From Dechloromonas hankyongensis (GTDB lineage: Bacteria > Pseudomonadota > Gammaproteobacteria > Burkholderiales > Rhodocyclaceae), in contig NZ_JAKLTN010000002.1 of NCBI RefSeq assembly GCF_022012295.1, positions 1 through 64,000 of the forward strand: DNA of 64,000 nucleotides. Direction: 5' to 3'. A model generated the notes under the pieces. That model was given only the letters and a program-made list of their open reading frames with translations, did not search any database and had not been told where the DNA came from. A program made the translations under genes and the position numbers. The first letter of the stretch is position 1, and every line of letters begins with the position of its first letter. Below are positions 45,262-53,895 of the stretch, in pieces.

Positions 45262-45927
45262 GTGAATCTGACCGATACATTGCTGGGCGAAGGTTGGTAC
45301 TGGGCGGCGTGGGCCGTCTGGTTGCCGCTCTTCGCCCGCAGCGTTTGGCGGGCGCCGTGGGCGCGGCTCAAGGATTCGGAGCAGTTGAATGTCTGGCTTG
45401 GCATGATCGTGCTACTGACCCTGATCTGGAGCCTGAAGGCGGGGATCAAGCCGGGGCTGGGCTTTCATCTGCTCGGCGCTACCGTATTCACGCTGAGCTT
45501 CGGGCCGGCGTTGGCCTTTATTGGACTATCGCTGGTGACGCTGGCGATCACGCTGGACGGCGCCGCCGGCCCCTTGGCCTATGCTCTGAACGCCATGCTG
45601 CTGGCCGGGGTAGGGGTGGTCCTGAGTCAAGGCTTCTTCCGCTTATTTTTCTTCATATTGCCGCGGCATTTTTTTGTTTACATCTTCATCAACGGCTTTC
45701 TCGGCAGCGCATTGACCATTATCGGCGTCGGCTTGGTGGCGAGCCTGCTGTTGGCAGCGGCCGGAGCTTATTCCTGGGATTACCTGGTCACCGACTATTT
45801 CCCCTATTTCCTGCTCCTCGGTTTTGCCGAAGCTTCGCTATCCGGAATGGTTATGACCCTTTTCGTGGTTTACCGGCCCCATTGGGTACTCACCTTCGAC
45901 GACTCGCGCTATCTGGCAGGGAAATAA
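45262..45927 (+). CDS. CbiM-like membrane protein (energy-coupling factor permease family)
   Basis: A 221-residue inner-membrane protein with about six to seven helices resembling COG3235, a CbiM-related family of predicted energy-coupling-factor permeases. Metal-ion or vitamin uptake is possible, but no ATPase or T component is adjacent, and the canonical N-terminal His ligand pattern of CbiM is not obvious. It starts with GTG at 45262. It ends in YRPHWVLTFDDSRYLAGK. Confidence 0.7.
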   Translation: MNLTDTLLGEGWYWAAWAVWLPLFARSVWRAPWARLKDSEQLNVWLGMIVLLTLIWSLKAGIKPGLGFHLLGATVFTLSFGPALAFIGLSLVTLAITLDGAAGPLAYALNAMLLAGVGVVLSQGFFRLFFFILPRHFFVYIFINGFLGSALTIIGVGLVASLLLAAAGAYSWDYLVTDYFPYFLLLGFAEASLSGMVMTLFVVYRPHWVLTFDDSRYLAGK

Positions 45928-45967
45928 GGGCTACAATTTCGATACTTTCGTCATTGGGGAGCGCTTT

Positions 45968-47728
45968 TTGGATCGCGTGCTGGGCCGAGCTTCGATTTTG
46001 CTGTTGGTATTGCTTCTGTGCGGAAGCGCATCGGCTGTTGGCCTGGGCGAATTGCGCGGTCAACCGGTCCTCGGCGAAGGACTGCGCGTTGAGGTGATCC
46101 TCCTCGGCATGGAGCAGCAGCGTCTGGATGCGTCGTGCTTCCGTCTCGTGCAGCCAACCGCGACCGATGATCTGCCGTGGCTGCGCAAGGCCAGCCTGGG
46201 CGTGCGTCGAGGTGCCGAAACGGTGCTGGAAATCCGCTCCGAAGTCCCGTTGCGCGAACCGATCATGCAGATGCGAGTAGTGCTCGGTTGCGGCCATGAA
46301 ATTTCCCGCGATTACGTGCTGATGGCCTCGCCGGCGCGCGTGGCGGCTGCACCGGCCGCTCCGGCGCGCCAGGACTACGTCGGCAGCGAGCCGCCGGCCA
46401 GCCCTGTTGAGCGGCGTCCGCCCCGCGTGCGGCCAGCCGCTCCGCCGGCTGCTGACGAGGCTCCGTTCCGCCTGGCGCCGCGCCGAACCGAAAAGCGCCG
46501 TGCCGCATCCGATATACCAGATCGGCTGCTCCTGTCCGGAGCCGATGGAGGGACGGTTGGCGAACCGTCCCTGCGCCTGGCCACCGAGTTGCTGAGCGCC
46601 ACGGTCGCCAAGGAAACGCAGCGCGACATCCTGCGTCTCGAATACCGAATGCTGATGGCACTGCATGAGCAGGCGGCTTCGCAGATGGCGACGGCCGAAA
46701 AACTGCGCGACATGGAAGGGACGTTGGCCGAATTGCAGGCGCGCACCGCCGAATTTGCACAGCGCGTGGAAAAGGAAGCTTCGGCTCCGGCGCCAGCGCA
46801 GCCGGCTTCCCCCGCTCCGGTTGGGGTGGCGCCAGGCGAGGCGCCGGTGGCCTCGGCGGGCAATCCGCAGCCGAAACCTTTCCGGGTCAATGAGTCAGCC
46901 GGAGACACTGCGTGGAGCCTCTATGGCCTGGCGGCCGGCATGCTGTTCGGGCTTGCCGCCTGGTTCGGATGGCGCAGGTATCGCGAGGCCAGGGACGCCG
47001 ATGCGGATAGCGATCCGTTCGCCGCGATCCCCGAAGTGCGCGTCGACCCGCAGCGGCATGACGAGTACGCCGGCGCGGGCGCGGTCGATCTGCATTTTGA
47101 ACCCGCTGCGGCCATGCCGATGTCGGTCGATGTCGAACTCGACGATAAGGCTCTCCACCCGCCGCTCGAGTTCAATGTTCAGGAAAGCGCGCCACCGGTG
47201 TCGGCGCCGGATTCGGTGCTGTCGATCAGCACCACCACGCTGAGCGAGCAATCCGAGGTCAATCCCGTCATGGAACTGGCCGACATCATGCTGTCCTTCG
47301 GTCGGGTCAAGGGGGCGGCGCAGGCGCTGCAGGAGTTCATCGACCACAATCCCGAGGAAGCCCTGCTGCCGTGGATCCGCTTGATGGATGTCTATCGCAT
47401 GGCCGGCATGCGCGCCGAATTCGAGAGCGTCGCCAGCAATCTTAACCAGCATTTCAACGTCGAAGTCCAGAACTGGGATGCGGAAGCCGTCCGGGCGCCG
47501 GGCGGCGAGGACACGGATGCCATAGCGCCGCGTCCGCAATCGCTCGAAGACATGCCGCGCCTGATGGGTGTCATTGCCGACCTGTGGGAGTCCGGCGATG
47601 TGGTCGGCTACTTGTACCAGTTGCTGCGCGATAACCGCGGCGGCCAACGCCAGGGCTTTGCCATGCCGGTGGTCGACGACATCCTGTTCCTGATTGAACT
47701 GAAAGAAACTGCCAACCGCATGGAGTAA
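45968..47728 (+). CDS. FimV/HubP-like envelope protein
   Basis: A 586-residue exported protein. Signal peptide (LGRASILLLVLLLCGSASA) then the FimV N-terminal motif GLGELRGQPVLGEGLRVEV with two Cys (CFRL, GCGHE). A proline-rich linker, a helical coiled region (about 225-275), one membrane segment (about 316-332: LYGLAAGMLFGLAAWFGW) and an acidic cytoplasmic part follow. A TPR-like segment near 434-490 (ELADIMLSFGRVKGAAQALQEFI) resembles the FimV C-terminal half. No LysM domain is visible. Start is TTG at 45968 with GGGGAG six bases before it. Role in pole organisation or pilus assembly is by analogy. Confidence 0.72.
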   Translation: MDRVLGRASILLLVLLLCGSASAVGLGELRGQPVLGEGLRVEVILLGMEQQRLDASCFRLVQPTATDDLPWLRKASLGVRRGAETVLEIRSEVPLREPIMQMRVVLGCGHEISRDYVLMASPARVAAAPAAPARQDYVGSEPPASPVERRPPRVRPAAPPAADEAPFRLAPRRTEKRRAASDIPDRLLLSGADGGTVGEPSLRLATELLSATVAKETQRDILRLEYRMLMALHEQAASQMATAEKLRDMEGTLAELQARTAEFAQRVEKEASAPAPAQPASPAPVGVAPGEAPVASAGNPQPKPFRVNESAGDTAWSLYGLAAGMLFGLAAWFGWRRYREARDADADSDPFAAIPEVRVDPQRHDEYAGAGAVDLHFEPAAAMPMSVDVELDDKALHPPLEFNVQESAPPVSAPDSVLSISTTTLSEQSEVNPVMELADIMLSFGRVKGAAQALQEFIDHNPEEALLPWIRLMDVYRMAGMRAEFESVASNLNQHFNVEVQNWDAEAVRAPGGEDTDAIAPRPQSLEDMPRLMGVIADLWESGDVVGYLYQLLRDNRGGQRQGFAMPVVDDILFLIELKETANRME

Positions 47729-47733
47729 GGCTG

Positions 47734-49515
47734 ATGAGTGAATATGTTGCCCCGCTGAAGGATATCCGTTTTGCCATGCAGGAGCTGGCCGGCCTCGATC
47801 AGGTCGTGGCGCTGCCTGCGTGCGAGGAGGCCACGCCGGACGTGGTCGATGCCATCCTCGAGGAAGCCGCTCGGTTCGCCGGCGAAGTGCTGTCGCCGCT
47901 CAATCGCGTCGGCGATACGAATGGCGCCAAGTGGCAGGACAAGGCGGTCAAGACTTCGCCGGGCTTCAAGGAGGCCTATCGCCAGTTCGTGGACAACGGT
48001 TGGAACGGTCTCGGCTGCGATCCGGAATTCGGTGGGCAGGGTTTGCCTAAGCTGCTGTCCACGGCGGTCAGCGAAATGTGGAAGGCGGCCAACCATGCCT
48101 TCTCGCTGTGCCCGATGCTGACCCAGGGCGCCATTGAGGCGCTGATGATCGCCGGCACCGACGAACAGAAGGCGGCCTATCTGCCGAATCTGGTGTCCGG
48201 CGAATGGACCGGCACCATGAACCTGACCGAGCCGTCGGCCGGCTCCGACCTGGCCGCCGTCCGCTCGCGTGCCGAACCGGTCGGCGACGGCACCTACAAG
48301 ATTTTCGGGCAGAAGATCTTCATCACCTACGGCGAGCACGACATGACGGACAACATCGTCCATCTCGTTCTCGCTCGCACGCCGAATGCGCTGGAAGGCG
48401 TCAAGGGCATCTCGCTGTTCGTCGTGCCCAAGTTCCTGCTCAAGGCCGACGGCACGCCGGGCGAACGCAACGATGTTTATTGCGTGTCGATCGAACACAA
48501 GCTGGGCATCCACGGTAGCCCGACGGCGGTGCTCGCCTTCGGCGACAACGGTGGTGCCATCGGCACGCTGGTCGGCGAGGAGAACCGCGGCCTGGAATAC
48601 ATGTTCATCATGATGAACGCAGCACGTTTCAACGTCGGCCTGGAAGGCCTCGGAGATGCCGAGCGCGCCTACCAGCGGGCCGTCGTCTATGCCAAGGAGC
48701 GCATCCAGGGGGGCGAACTGGGCGTCAAGGGCGGTCCGAAAGTGCCGATCATTAAGCATCCGGACGTGCGCCGTATGCTGATGTCCATGCGTTCGCGCAT
48801 CGAAGCGATGCGGGCCTTGGCTTATGTTACGGCCGCTGCGCAGGACAATGCCCATGGCAACCCGGACGAAGCGGCGCGCAAGCAAGGCCAGGCGTTCGCC
48901 GACCTGATGATTCCGGTAATCAAAGGCTGGAGCACCGAAAGCGCCATCGACATCGCCTCCCTCGGCGTCCAGGTCCATGGCGGCATGGGCTTCATCGAGG
49001 AAACCGGCGCCGCCCAGCATCTGCGCGATGCCCGGATCACGGCCATCTACGAAGGTACGACCGCCATCCAGGCGAACGACCTGATCGGCCGCAAGATTGC
49101 CCGCGAGCAGGGCGCCACCATCAAGGCGGTGATCGCCGAGATGCGGGCCGGCGCCGCCAAGCTTGATGGCGAACTGGCCGGTATCGGAGCCCGCCAACAG
49201 GCCGGCATCGACGCCGTGGACAAGGCGGTCGACTGGATCGTCGCCAATTTCAAGGGCGATCCCAAGGCAACCCATGCCGGCGCCGTGCCCTTCCTCTTCC
49301 TGCTTGGCGTCGTGGCCGGCGGCTGGCAGATGGGGCGGGCGGCAGTCATCGCCCGGAGCAAGATTGCGGCAGGTGACGCGGACCCGTTCTGGGCGGCCAA
49401 GCTGACGACGACCCGCTTCTTCGCCGATCATTTCCTGACCCAAGCTGCCGGCCTGGCCGAGTCCGTGGTGGCCGGCGCGCCCGGTGCGCTGGAGATCGCC
49501 GACGACAGCTTCTGA
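47734..49515 (+). CDS. Acyl-CoA dehydrogenase (long, C-terminal-domain type)
   Basis: FAD-dependent dehydrogenase of 593 residues with an extra C-terminal domain, of the DmdC/FadE-like class. MNLTEPSAGSDLAAVRSRAE and the FAD-binding block GSPTAVLAFGDNGGAIG are present, and the catalytic Glu is probably in ITAIYEGTTAIQAND. It is the likely electron donor to ETF encoded upstream. It starts five bases after the FimV-like stop. Confidence 0.92.
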   Translation: MSEYVAPLKDIRFAMQELAGLDQVVALPACEEATPDVVDAILEEAARFAGEVLSPLNRVGDTNGAKWQDKAVKTSPGFKEAYRQFVDNGWNGLGCDPEFGGQGLPKLLSTAVSEMWKAANHAFSLCPMLTQGAIEALMIAGTDEQKAAYLPNLVSGEWTGTMNLTEPSAGSDLAAVRSRAEPVGDGTYKIFGQKIFITYGEHDMTDNIVHLVLARTPNALEGVKGISLFVVPKFLLKADGTPGERNDVYCVSIEHKLGIHGSPTAVLAFGDNGGAIGTLVGEENRGLEYMFIMMNAARFNVGLEGLGDAERAYQRAVVYAKERIQGGELGVKGGPKVPIIKHPDVRRMLMSMRSRIEAMRALAYVTAAAQDNAHGNPDEAARKQGQAFADLMIPVIKGWSTESAIDIASLGVQVHGGMGFIEETGAAQHLRDARITAIYEGTTAIQANDLIGRKIAREQGATIKAVIAEMRAGAAKLDGELAGIGARQQAGIDAVDKAVDWIVANFKGDPKATHAGAVPFLFLLGVVAGGWQMGRAAVIARSKIAAGDADPFWAAKLTTTRFFADHFLTQAAGLAESVVAGAPGALEIADDSF

Positions 49516-49538
49516 AAATAAGTCGCTACTGTTCGATC

Positions 49539-49575
49539 GAAAGCCCGGGATTGTTGTTATAATCTTGGGCTTTTC
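49539..49575 (+). terminator. Terminator-like dyad after acyl-CoA dehydrogenase
   Basis: GAAAGCCC (49539-49546) pairs with GGGCTTT (49567-49573), with a T run after the second arm. The 20-base loop contains the rpsF promoter core, so termination and initiation elements are superimposed. Confidence 0.4.
49555..49563 (+). promoter_or_regulatory. Extended -10 promoter of the rpsF operon
   Basis: TGT followed by perfect TATAAT gives an extended -10. A -35 at the usual distance is weak. The transcript leader would be about 60 bases. Confidence 0.55.
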
Positions 49576-49582
49576 AACCTTG

Positions 49583-49608
49583 CCCTACCGCAAACGCATG
49601 GCGGAGGG
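49583..49608 (+). promoter_or_regulatory. Candidate S6:S18 leader hairpin
   Basis: CCCT-A-CCGC pairs with GCGG-AGGG around a nine-base loop, with a bulged A next to CCG, between the promoter and rpsF. Leaders of rpsF operons often carry a CCG-containing hairpin bound by S6:S18. Assignment is by position and CCG only. Confidence 0.4.
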
Positions 49609-49629
49609 TTCATCCCAAAAGGAGTTTGC

Positions 49630-50004
49630 ATGCGCCATTACGAAATCTGCTTTATCGTCCATCCGGACCAAAGCGAACAAGTGCCCGGCATGGTCGAGCG
49701 CTATCGCTCCATCGTAACCGCCAAGGGCGGTTCGATCCATCGTCTGGAAGACTGGGGTCGCCGTCAGCTGGCTTACCCGATCCAGAAGATCCACAAGGCC
49801 CACTACGTTCTGATGAACATCGAGTGCGACGGCGAGACGCTGAACGAACTCGAGCATTCGTTCAAGTTCAACGATGCCGTTCTGCGTCATCTGACCGTCA
49901 AGATGAAGGCTGCCGTGACCTCTCCGTCCCCGATGATGAAGGAAGAGAAGTCCAAGTCCCTGCTCGGTGGCGATGCTGCCCCGGTAGAACAGGCTGCTGC
50001 CTAA
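49630..50004 (+). CDS. rpsF: 30S ribosomal protein S6
   Basis: Small-subunit protein of 124 residues that pairs with S18. [29 protein letters not shown] and [26 protein letters not shown] are classical. An acidic/Ala tail follows. AAAAGGAG precedes the ATG. First gene of the rpsF-priB-rpsR-rplI operon. Confidence 0.97.
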   Translation: MRHYEICFIVHPDQSEQVPGMVERYRSIVTAKGGSIHRLEDWGRRQLAYPIQKIHKAHYVLMNIECDGETLNELEHSFKFNDAVLRHLTVKMKAAVTSPSPMMKEEKSKSLLGGDAAPVEQAAA

Positions 50005-50026
50005 GCATATTGGTACGGGCTGACTG

Positions 50027-50356
50027 CTGAACTGCATCACCATCTCCGGGCAACTGGCCGAGCGCAAAGCCTTGCGCTACACGCCAGCCGGGATTCCGGT
50101 CAGTGAAGGACGTTTGCAACACAACTCCTCGCTGATCGAAAACGGTGCGCAGCGTCTGGTAGAAGTCGAAATTGCTGTCGTGGCCCTGGGCGACAACGCC
50201 CGCTGGCTGCAAGCTGCTCCGCTTGGCGGGCAACTCAAGGTGACAGGATTTCTCGCTGCCAGAGGACGCAACAGTCGGACACCCGTACTGCATGTGAATA
50301 CACTCGAATATTTGGAAGGAAACGAAAATGGCTCGATTCTTCAAGAAGAAGGATGA
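50027..50356 (+). CDS. priB: Primosomal replication protein PriB
   Basis: Single-strand-DNA-binding OB-fold primosome protein of 109 residues at its canonical place between rpsF and rpsR. The N-terminal signature [29 protein letters not shown] and the later [30 protein letters not shown] identify it. The in-frame TGA at 50021 limits the start: only CTG codons (50024, 50027) precede the homologous region, and the first TTG (50072) would remove 15 conserved residues. CTG at 50027 is therefore taken as start. The gene overlaps rpsR by 29 bases. Confidence 0.85.
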   Translation: MNCITISGQLAERKALRYTPAGIPVSEGRLQHNSSLIENGAQRLVEVEIAVVALGDNARWLQAAPLGGQLKVTGFLAARGRNSRTPVLHVNTLEYLEGNENGSILQEEG

Positions 50357-50603
50357 CGACAAGAAAAAGAAGCGCGGTGGCGGCCTGTTCAAGCGTCGCA
50401 AGTTCTGCCGCTTCACGGCTGAAAAGGTCGAACAGATTGACTACAAGGATGTTGAAGTCCTGAAGGAATACATCCAGGAAAACGCCAAGATCATGCCGGC
50501 TCGTCTGACCGGTACCAAGGCCGGCTATCAGCGCCAGCTGGGCAGCGCTATCAAGCGCGCCCGCTTCCTGGCCCTGCTGCCGTACACCGACAACCATCAA
50601 TAA
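50328..50603 (+). CDS. rpsR: 30S ribosomal protein S18
   Basis: Small-subunit protein of 91 residues; the core [20 protein letters not shown] and [30 protein letters not shown] are diagnostic. The N-terminus is Lys-rich ([11 protein letters not shown]). A GGAAGG site sits inside the end of priB. Confidence 0.97.
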   Translation: MARFFKKKDDDKKKKRGGGLFKRRKFCRFTAEKVEQIDYKDVEVLKEYIQENAKIMPARLTGTKAGYQRQLGSAIKRARFLALLPYTDNHQ

Positions 50604-50621
50604 TTCTCGGGGAGACGAAAC

Positions 50622-51068
50622 ATGCAAATCATTCTGCTCGAAAAGGTTGTCAACCTGGGTAACCTCGGCGATGTCGTCAAGGTCAAGGACGGCTACGCCC
50701 GTAACTTCCTGATTCCGCAACGCATGGCCAAGCGCGCCACGCCGGCTGCCATGGCCGAGTTCGAAGCTCGCCGCGCCGAACTGGAAAAGGCCGCCGCTGA
50801 AAAGCTGGCTGCTGCCCAGGCTGTTGCCGACAAGATGAACGGCACCGCCGTGACCGTTGCCCGCAAGGCCGGCATGGATGGCCGTCTGTTCGGTTCCGTC
50901 GGTAACGCCGACATCGCCGAAGCCCTGAAGGCTGCCGGTTTCGACGTCGACAAGGCTGCTGTCCGCATGCCGGAAGGCCCGCTCAAGGCGATCGGCGAGT
51001 TCCCGCTCGATGTCGCCCTGCACACCGACGTGCTGGCCAACATCACCGTGACCGTCGCTGCCGAGTAA
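50622..51068 (+). CDS. rplI: 50S ribosomal protein L9
   Basis: Large-subunit protein of 148 residues with the standard [31 protein letters not shown]-terminal domain, a long connecting helix and the C-terminal domain. Last gene before a strong terminator. Confidence 0.97.
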   Translation: MQIILLEKVVNLGNLGDVVKVKDGYARNFLIPQRMAKRATPAAMAEFEARRAELEKAAAEKLAAAQAVADKMNGTAVTVARKAGMDGRLFGSVGNADIAEALKAAGFDVDKAAVRMPEGPLKAIGEFPLDVALHTDVLANITVTVAAE

Positions 51069-51086
51069 TTCGGTTTAGCTGTCACC

Positions 51087-51116
51087 AAAAAGGCCCCGCA
51101 GTTGCGGGGCCTTTTT
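51087..51116 (+). terminator. Terminator after rplI
   Basis: AAAAAGGCCCCGC pairs with GCGGGGCCTTTTT around a four-base loop. The A and T tracts make it functional in both directions. Confidence 0.93.
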
Positions 51117-51133
51117 AATTTAAACTGTCCGCC

Positions 51134-52543
51134 ATGAATCAGCGCCCATTCAAACCCAAAGTCACCGACGCCACCCTGGACACCCTGCGGGTGCCGCCGC
51201 ATTCCATCGAAGCCGAGCAATCGGTGCTTGGCGGCCTGCTGCTCGACAATCAGGCCTGGGACCGGATGGGCGATCTGGTCACCGATACCGATTTCTACCG
51301 CGACGAGCACCGGCGCATTTTCCGGCAGATCCGCAGCCTGCTCGAGCGGGCCAAGCCGGCCGACGTGGTGACGGTGGCCGAGGCGCTGGATGGCGCCGGC
51401 GAGGGCGACCAGACCGGCGGCCTGGCCTACCTCGGCGAGTTGGCGGCCAACACGCCGTCGGCGGCGAACATCAAGCGCTACGCCGAAATCGTCCGCGAGC
51501 GCGCCGTGCTGCGCCAACTGGTGGCAACGGCCGACGAGATCGCTGCCGATGCGCTGAACCCGCTCGGGCGCGATGCCGAAACCCTGCTCGACGAAGCCGA
51601 ATCGAAGATTTTCAAGATTGCCGAAGCGGGGGCCGGGCACAACGAAGGTTTCGTGCATATCAATCCCTTGCTGACGCAGGTCGTCGAGCGCATCCAGGAA
51701 TTGCACGACCGCGACAATCCGTCGGATATCACCGGCGTACCGACCGGCTTTCTCGATCTGGACCAGAAGACCTCGGGTTTTCAGCCGGGCGACCTGATTA
51801 TCGTCGCCGGGCGCCCGTCGATGGGCAAGACGGCGTTTGCACTGAACATCGCCGAAAACGTGGCAGTCGATTCGGGCCTGCCGGTTGGCGTGTTCTCGAT
51901 GGAAATGGGCGGCGCCCAATTGGCGACGCGTATGCTGGCCTCGATCGGCCGCCTGAATTCGCAGAGCCTGCGTACCGGCCGGATGAGCGACGACGAGTGG
52001 TCGAAGCTGTCATTCGCGCTCGGCAAGTTGCATGAGGCGCCGATCTACATCGACGAAACCGGCGGCCTGAGCCCGGCCAACCTGCGCGCCCGTGCTCGTC
52101 GCCTGGCCCGCCAGTACGGCGGCAAGCTCGGCCTGCTGGTCATCGACTACATCCAGCTCATGTCGGGTAACAAGCAGGGCGAGAACCGGGCGACCGAAGT
52201 GTCGGAAATTTCCCGTTCGATCAAGTCGCTGGCCAAGGAACTGCAGGTCCCCATCGTTGCCCTGTCCCAGCTGTCGCGTAAGGTCGAGGAGCGCACCGAC
52301 AAGCGGCCGATGATGTCCGACTTGCGCGAATCGGGCGCTATCGAACAGGATGCCGACGTGATCCTGATGATGTACCGCGACGAGTACTACAACAAGGACA
52401 GCCAGGACAACAAAGGCATGGCCGAGGTCATCATCGGCAAGCAGCGTAACGGCCCGACCGGTACCGTGCGCCTGGCCTTCCTCGGCGAATACACGCGCTT
52501 CGAGAACCTCGCCAGCGGCGGGTTCGTCGATTCGCCCAACTGA
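51134..52543 (+). CDS. dnaB: Replicative DNA helicase DnaB
   Basis: Hexameric replication-fork helicase of 469 residues. The N-terminal DnaB domain (PPHSIEAEQSVLGGLLLD) is followed by the RecA-like core with Walker A GRPSMGKTAFALNIAENVA, Walker B LLVIDYIQLM and the arginine-finger region DLRESGAIEQDADVILMMYR. No intein. It starts 17 bases after the rplI terminator. Confidence 0.97.
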   Translation: MNQRPFKPKVTDATLDTLRVPPHSIEAEQSVLGGLLLDNQAWDRMGDLVTDTDFYRDEHRRIFRQIRSLLERAKPADVVTVAEALDGAGEGDQTGGLAYLGELAANTPSAANIKRYAEIVRERAVLRQLVATADEIAADALNPLGRDAETLLDEAESKIFKIAEAGAGHNEGFVHINPLLTQVVERIQELHDRDNPSDITGVPTGFLDLDQKTSGFQPGDLIIVAGRPSMGKTAFALNIAENVAVDSGLPVGVFSMEMGGAQLATRMLASIGRLNSQSLRTGRMSDDEWSKLSFALGKLHEAPIYIDETGGLSPANLRARARRLARQYGGKLGLLVIDYIQLMSGNKQGENRATEVSEISRSIKSLAKELQVPIVALSQLSRKVEERTDKRPMMSDLRESGAIEQDADVILMMYRDEYYNKDSQDNKGMAEVIIGKQRNGPTGTVRLAFLGEYTRFENLASGGFVDSPN

Positions 52544-52546
52544 TCC

Positions 52547-53812
52547 TTACAGCACGACCTGGCGGGTCTTGATGGTGTATTGAGCAGCGTCATCGACGCT
52601 GCGGCCGCCGATTTCCATTTGCGGATGGAGCAGGAAGGGGATGGCCGAGTTCTTGCCGGGCAGGGTCACATCGGTACCCAGGTTGAAGGCGATCCAGTTC
52701 ATTTCCCAGACACCGAACAATATCTTGCGCAGCGAGATCAGCTTGCTGTCGCGGTCGGATAGGACGTCCATGGCGATGGCCCGGCGCACGTCGCTGGGAT
52801 CGACCGGAATCCAGCTGTAGCCGGGGACGTAGAATTCGGCCCGGACGTGCTGTCCACGCGTCACGTCGTCGCCCGGGATGCCGAGGCTGCGGAATAGGCG
52901 CGACGGGCCGGTACGCAGTCCATAGACGCAGCGGGCCGGAATGCCGATGGCGCGGCAGATGCTGACGAACAGCCCGTTGATGTCGGCCGATCGCCCGCCA
53001 TACTGACCGCTGATCAATTGCCGGCGTACGTCGCCGGTGCCGCAGCCGGGCAGGGTGGGGTCGTAGGTGGTGTTGTCGACGACCCAGTCGTAGATGGCCT
53101 TGGCTTGCGCCACCGGGTCCTTGATGCGGCCCAGGATGCGTTCCCCGAGCTGGAAGGCGAGCCCGTCGTTGGGGATCAGCTGGGAGGCCTGCAGATTGCG
53201 GCGCAGGATGTCTTCGCGCTCCGGTGCAACGGTGCGCTTGGTGACGTCGAAATGGCGGTCGGCGGTGGTTACCAGCGTCGTCAGTTGCAAGCGGGCATCG
53301 CCGCCCTCCGGCCATTCGCAATGGAAAACCTCGAGATCGCCGTCCGGCAGGCGGCGCATGCTGAGATTGGCCGGGTTGCCGGTCCACGAGTGGCCAAGCG
53401 TGCGCTGATAGAGGGTGTCCTGATTCAGCGGCAGGGGCAGCCAGAAGCGGGTCGGGCCGTTTTTGCCCTTGAGGTTGACGGTGGTCGTGATTTCGTAGGT
53501 CCGCCACTCGTTGGGCGGCTCGGGCGCCTTGACCGGCGGCAGCCGCGAGGCGGTAGTTCCCTGCGGCGGGCGTTCGATGACAGGATCGTCGGCGGTGTGC
53601 ACGACCGGCTGTTGCGGCTTGTACGACATGGCCGGTTTGCCGCGCACGCCGCGGCCGGCAGCCGGTTTTGCCGCGCGGGCGCCGGGTTTGGCCTTGGCTG
53701 CACCGGCCGGCTTGGCACCGGCGGCTGGTTTGGTTTGTTTTTTGGCGGCCCAGGCTTCGGAAGCAAACAGGGACAACGCGGCGGCTGACGCCAGAAAATC
53801 GCGACGTTTCAA
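52547..53812 (-). CDS. Transglutaminase-fold protein with Ser in place of catalytic Cys
   Basis: Exported protein of 421 residues with a Tat-type leader (KRRDFLASAAALSLFASEAWA), an Ala/Lys/Pro-rich linker (about 23-61) and a transglutaminase-like core. The segment expected to carry the nucleophile reads GGRSADINGLFVSICRAIGIPARCVYG, so S275 replaces the usual Cys (family form GGKCADIN). H322 (GQHVRAEFY) and D338 (VDPSD) are present. It is probably a peptidase-like or non-catalytic cell-envelope protein. It is convergent with dnaB, four bases apart. Confidence 0.85.
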   Translation of the reverse strand: MKRRDFLASAAALSLFASEAWAAKKQTKPAAGAKPAGAAKAKPGARAAKPAAGRGVRGKPAMSYKPQQPVVHTADDPVIERPPQGTTASRLPPVKAPEPPNEWRTYEITTTVNLKGKNGPTRFWLPLPLNQDTLYQRTLGHSWTGNPANLSMRRLPDGDLEVFHCEWPEGGDARLQLTTLVTTADRHFDVTKRTVAPEREDILRRNLQASQLIPNDGLAFQLGERILGRIKDPVAQAKAIYDWVVDNTTYDPTLPGCGTGDVRRQLISGQYGGRSADINGLFVSICRAIGIPARCVYGLRTGPSRLFRSLGIPGDDVTRGQHVRAEFYVPGYSWIPVDPSDVRRAIAMDVLSDRDSKLISLRKILFGVWEMNWIAFNLGTDVTLPGKNSAIPFLLHPQMEIGGRSVDDAAQYTIKTRQVVL

Positions 53813-53852
53813 AAGGCTCCTCCGGCGGAAACTATCCGTGGCTGAAACGAAA

Positions 53853-53879
53853 GGGCCGTGTCACTGACACGGCCCCTTT
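53853..53879 (-). terminator. Terminator after the phoH-type gene
   Basis: Near-perfect ten-base stem GGGCCGTGTC/GACACGGCCC between two minus-strand genes; the minus-strand T tract is short and interrupted. Confidence 0.65.
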
Positions 53880-53895
53880 ATTTGTGTGGAGCGGA

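Noticed and set aside
47608-49443. 611-codon minus-strand frame opposite the acyl-CoA dehydrogenase
   Set aside because: Shadow frame; the plus-strand gene shows conserved active-site blocks throughout.
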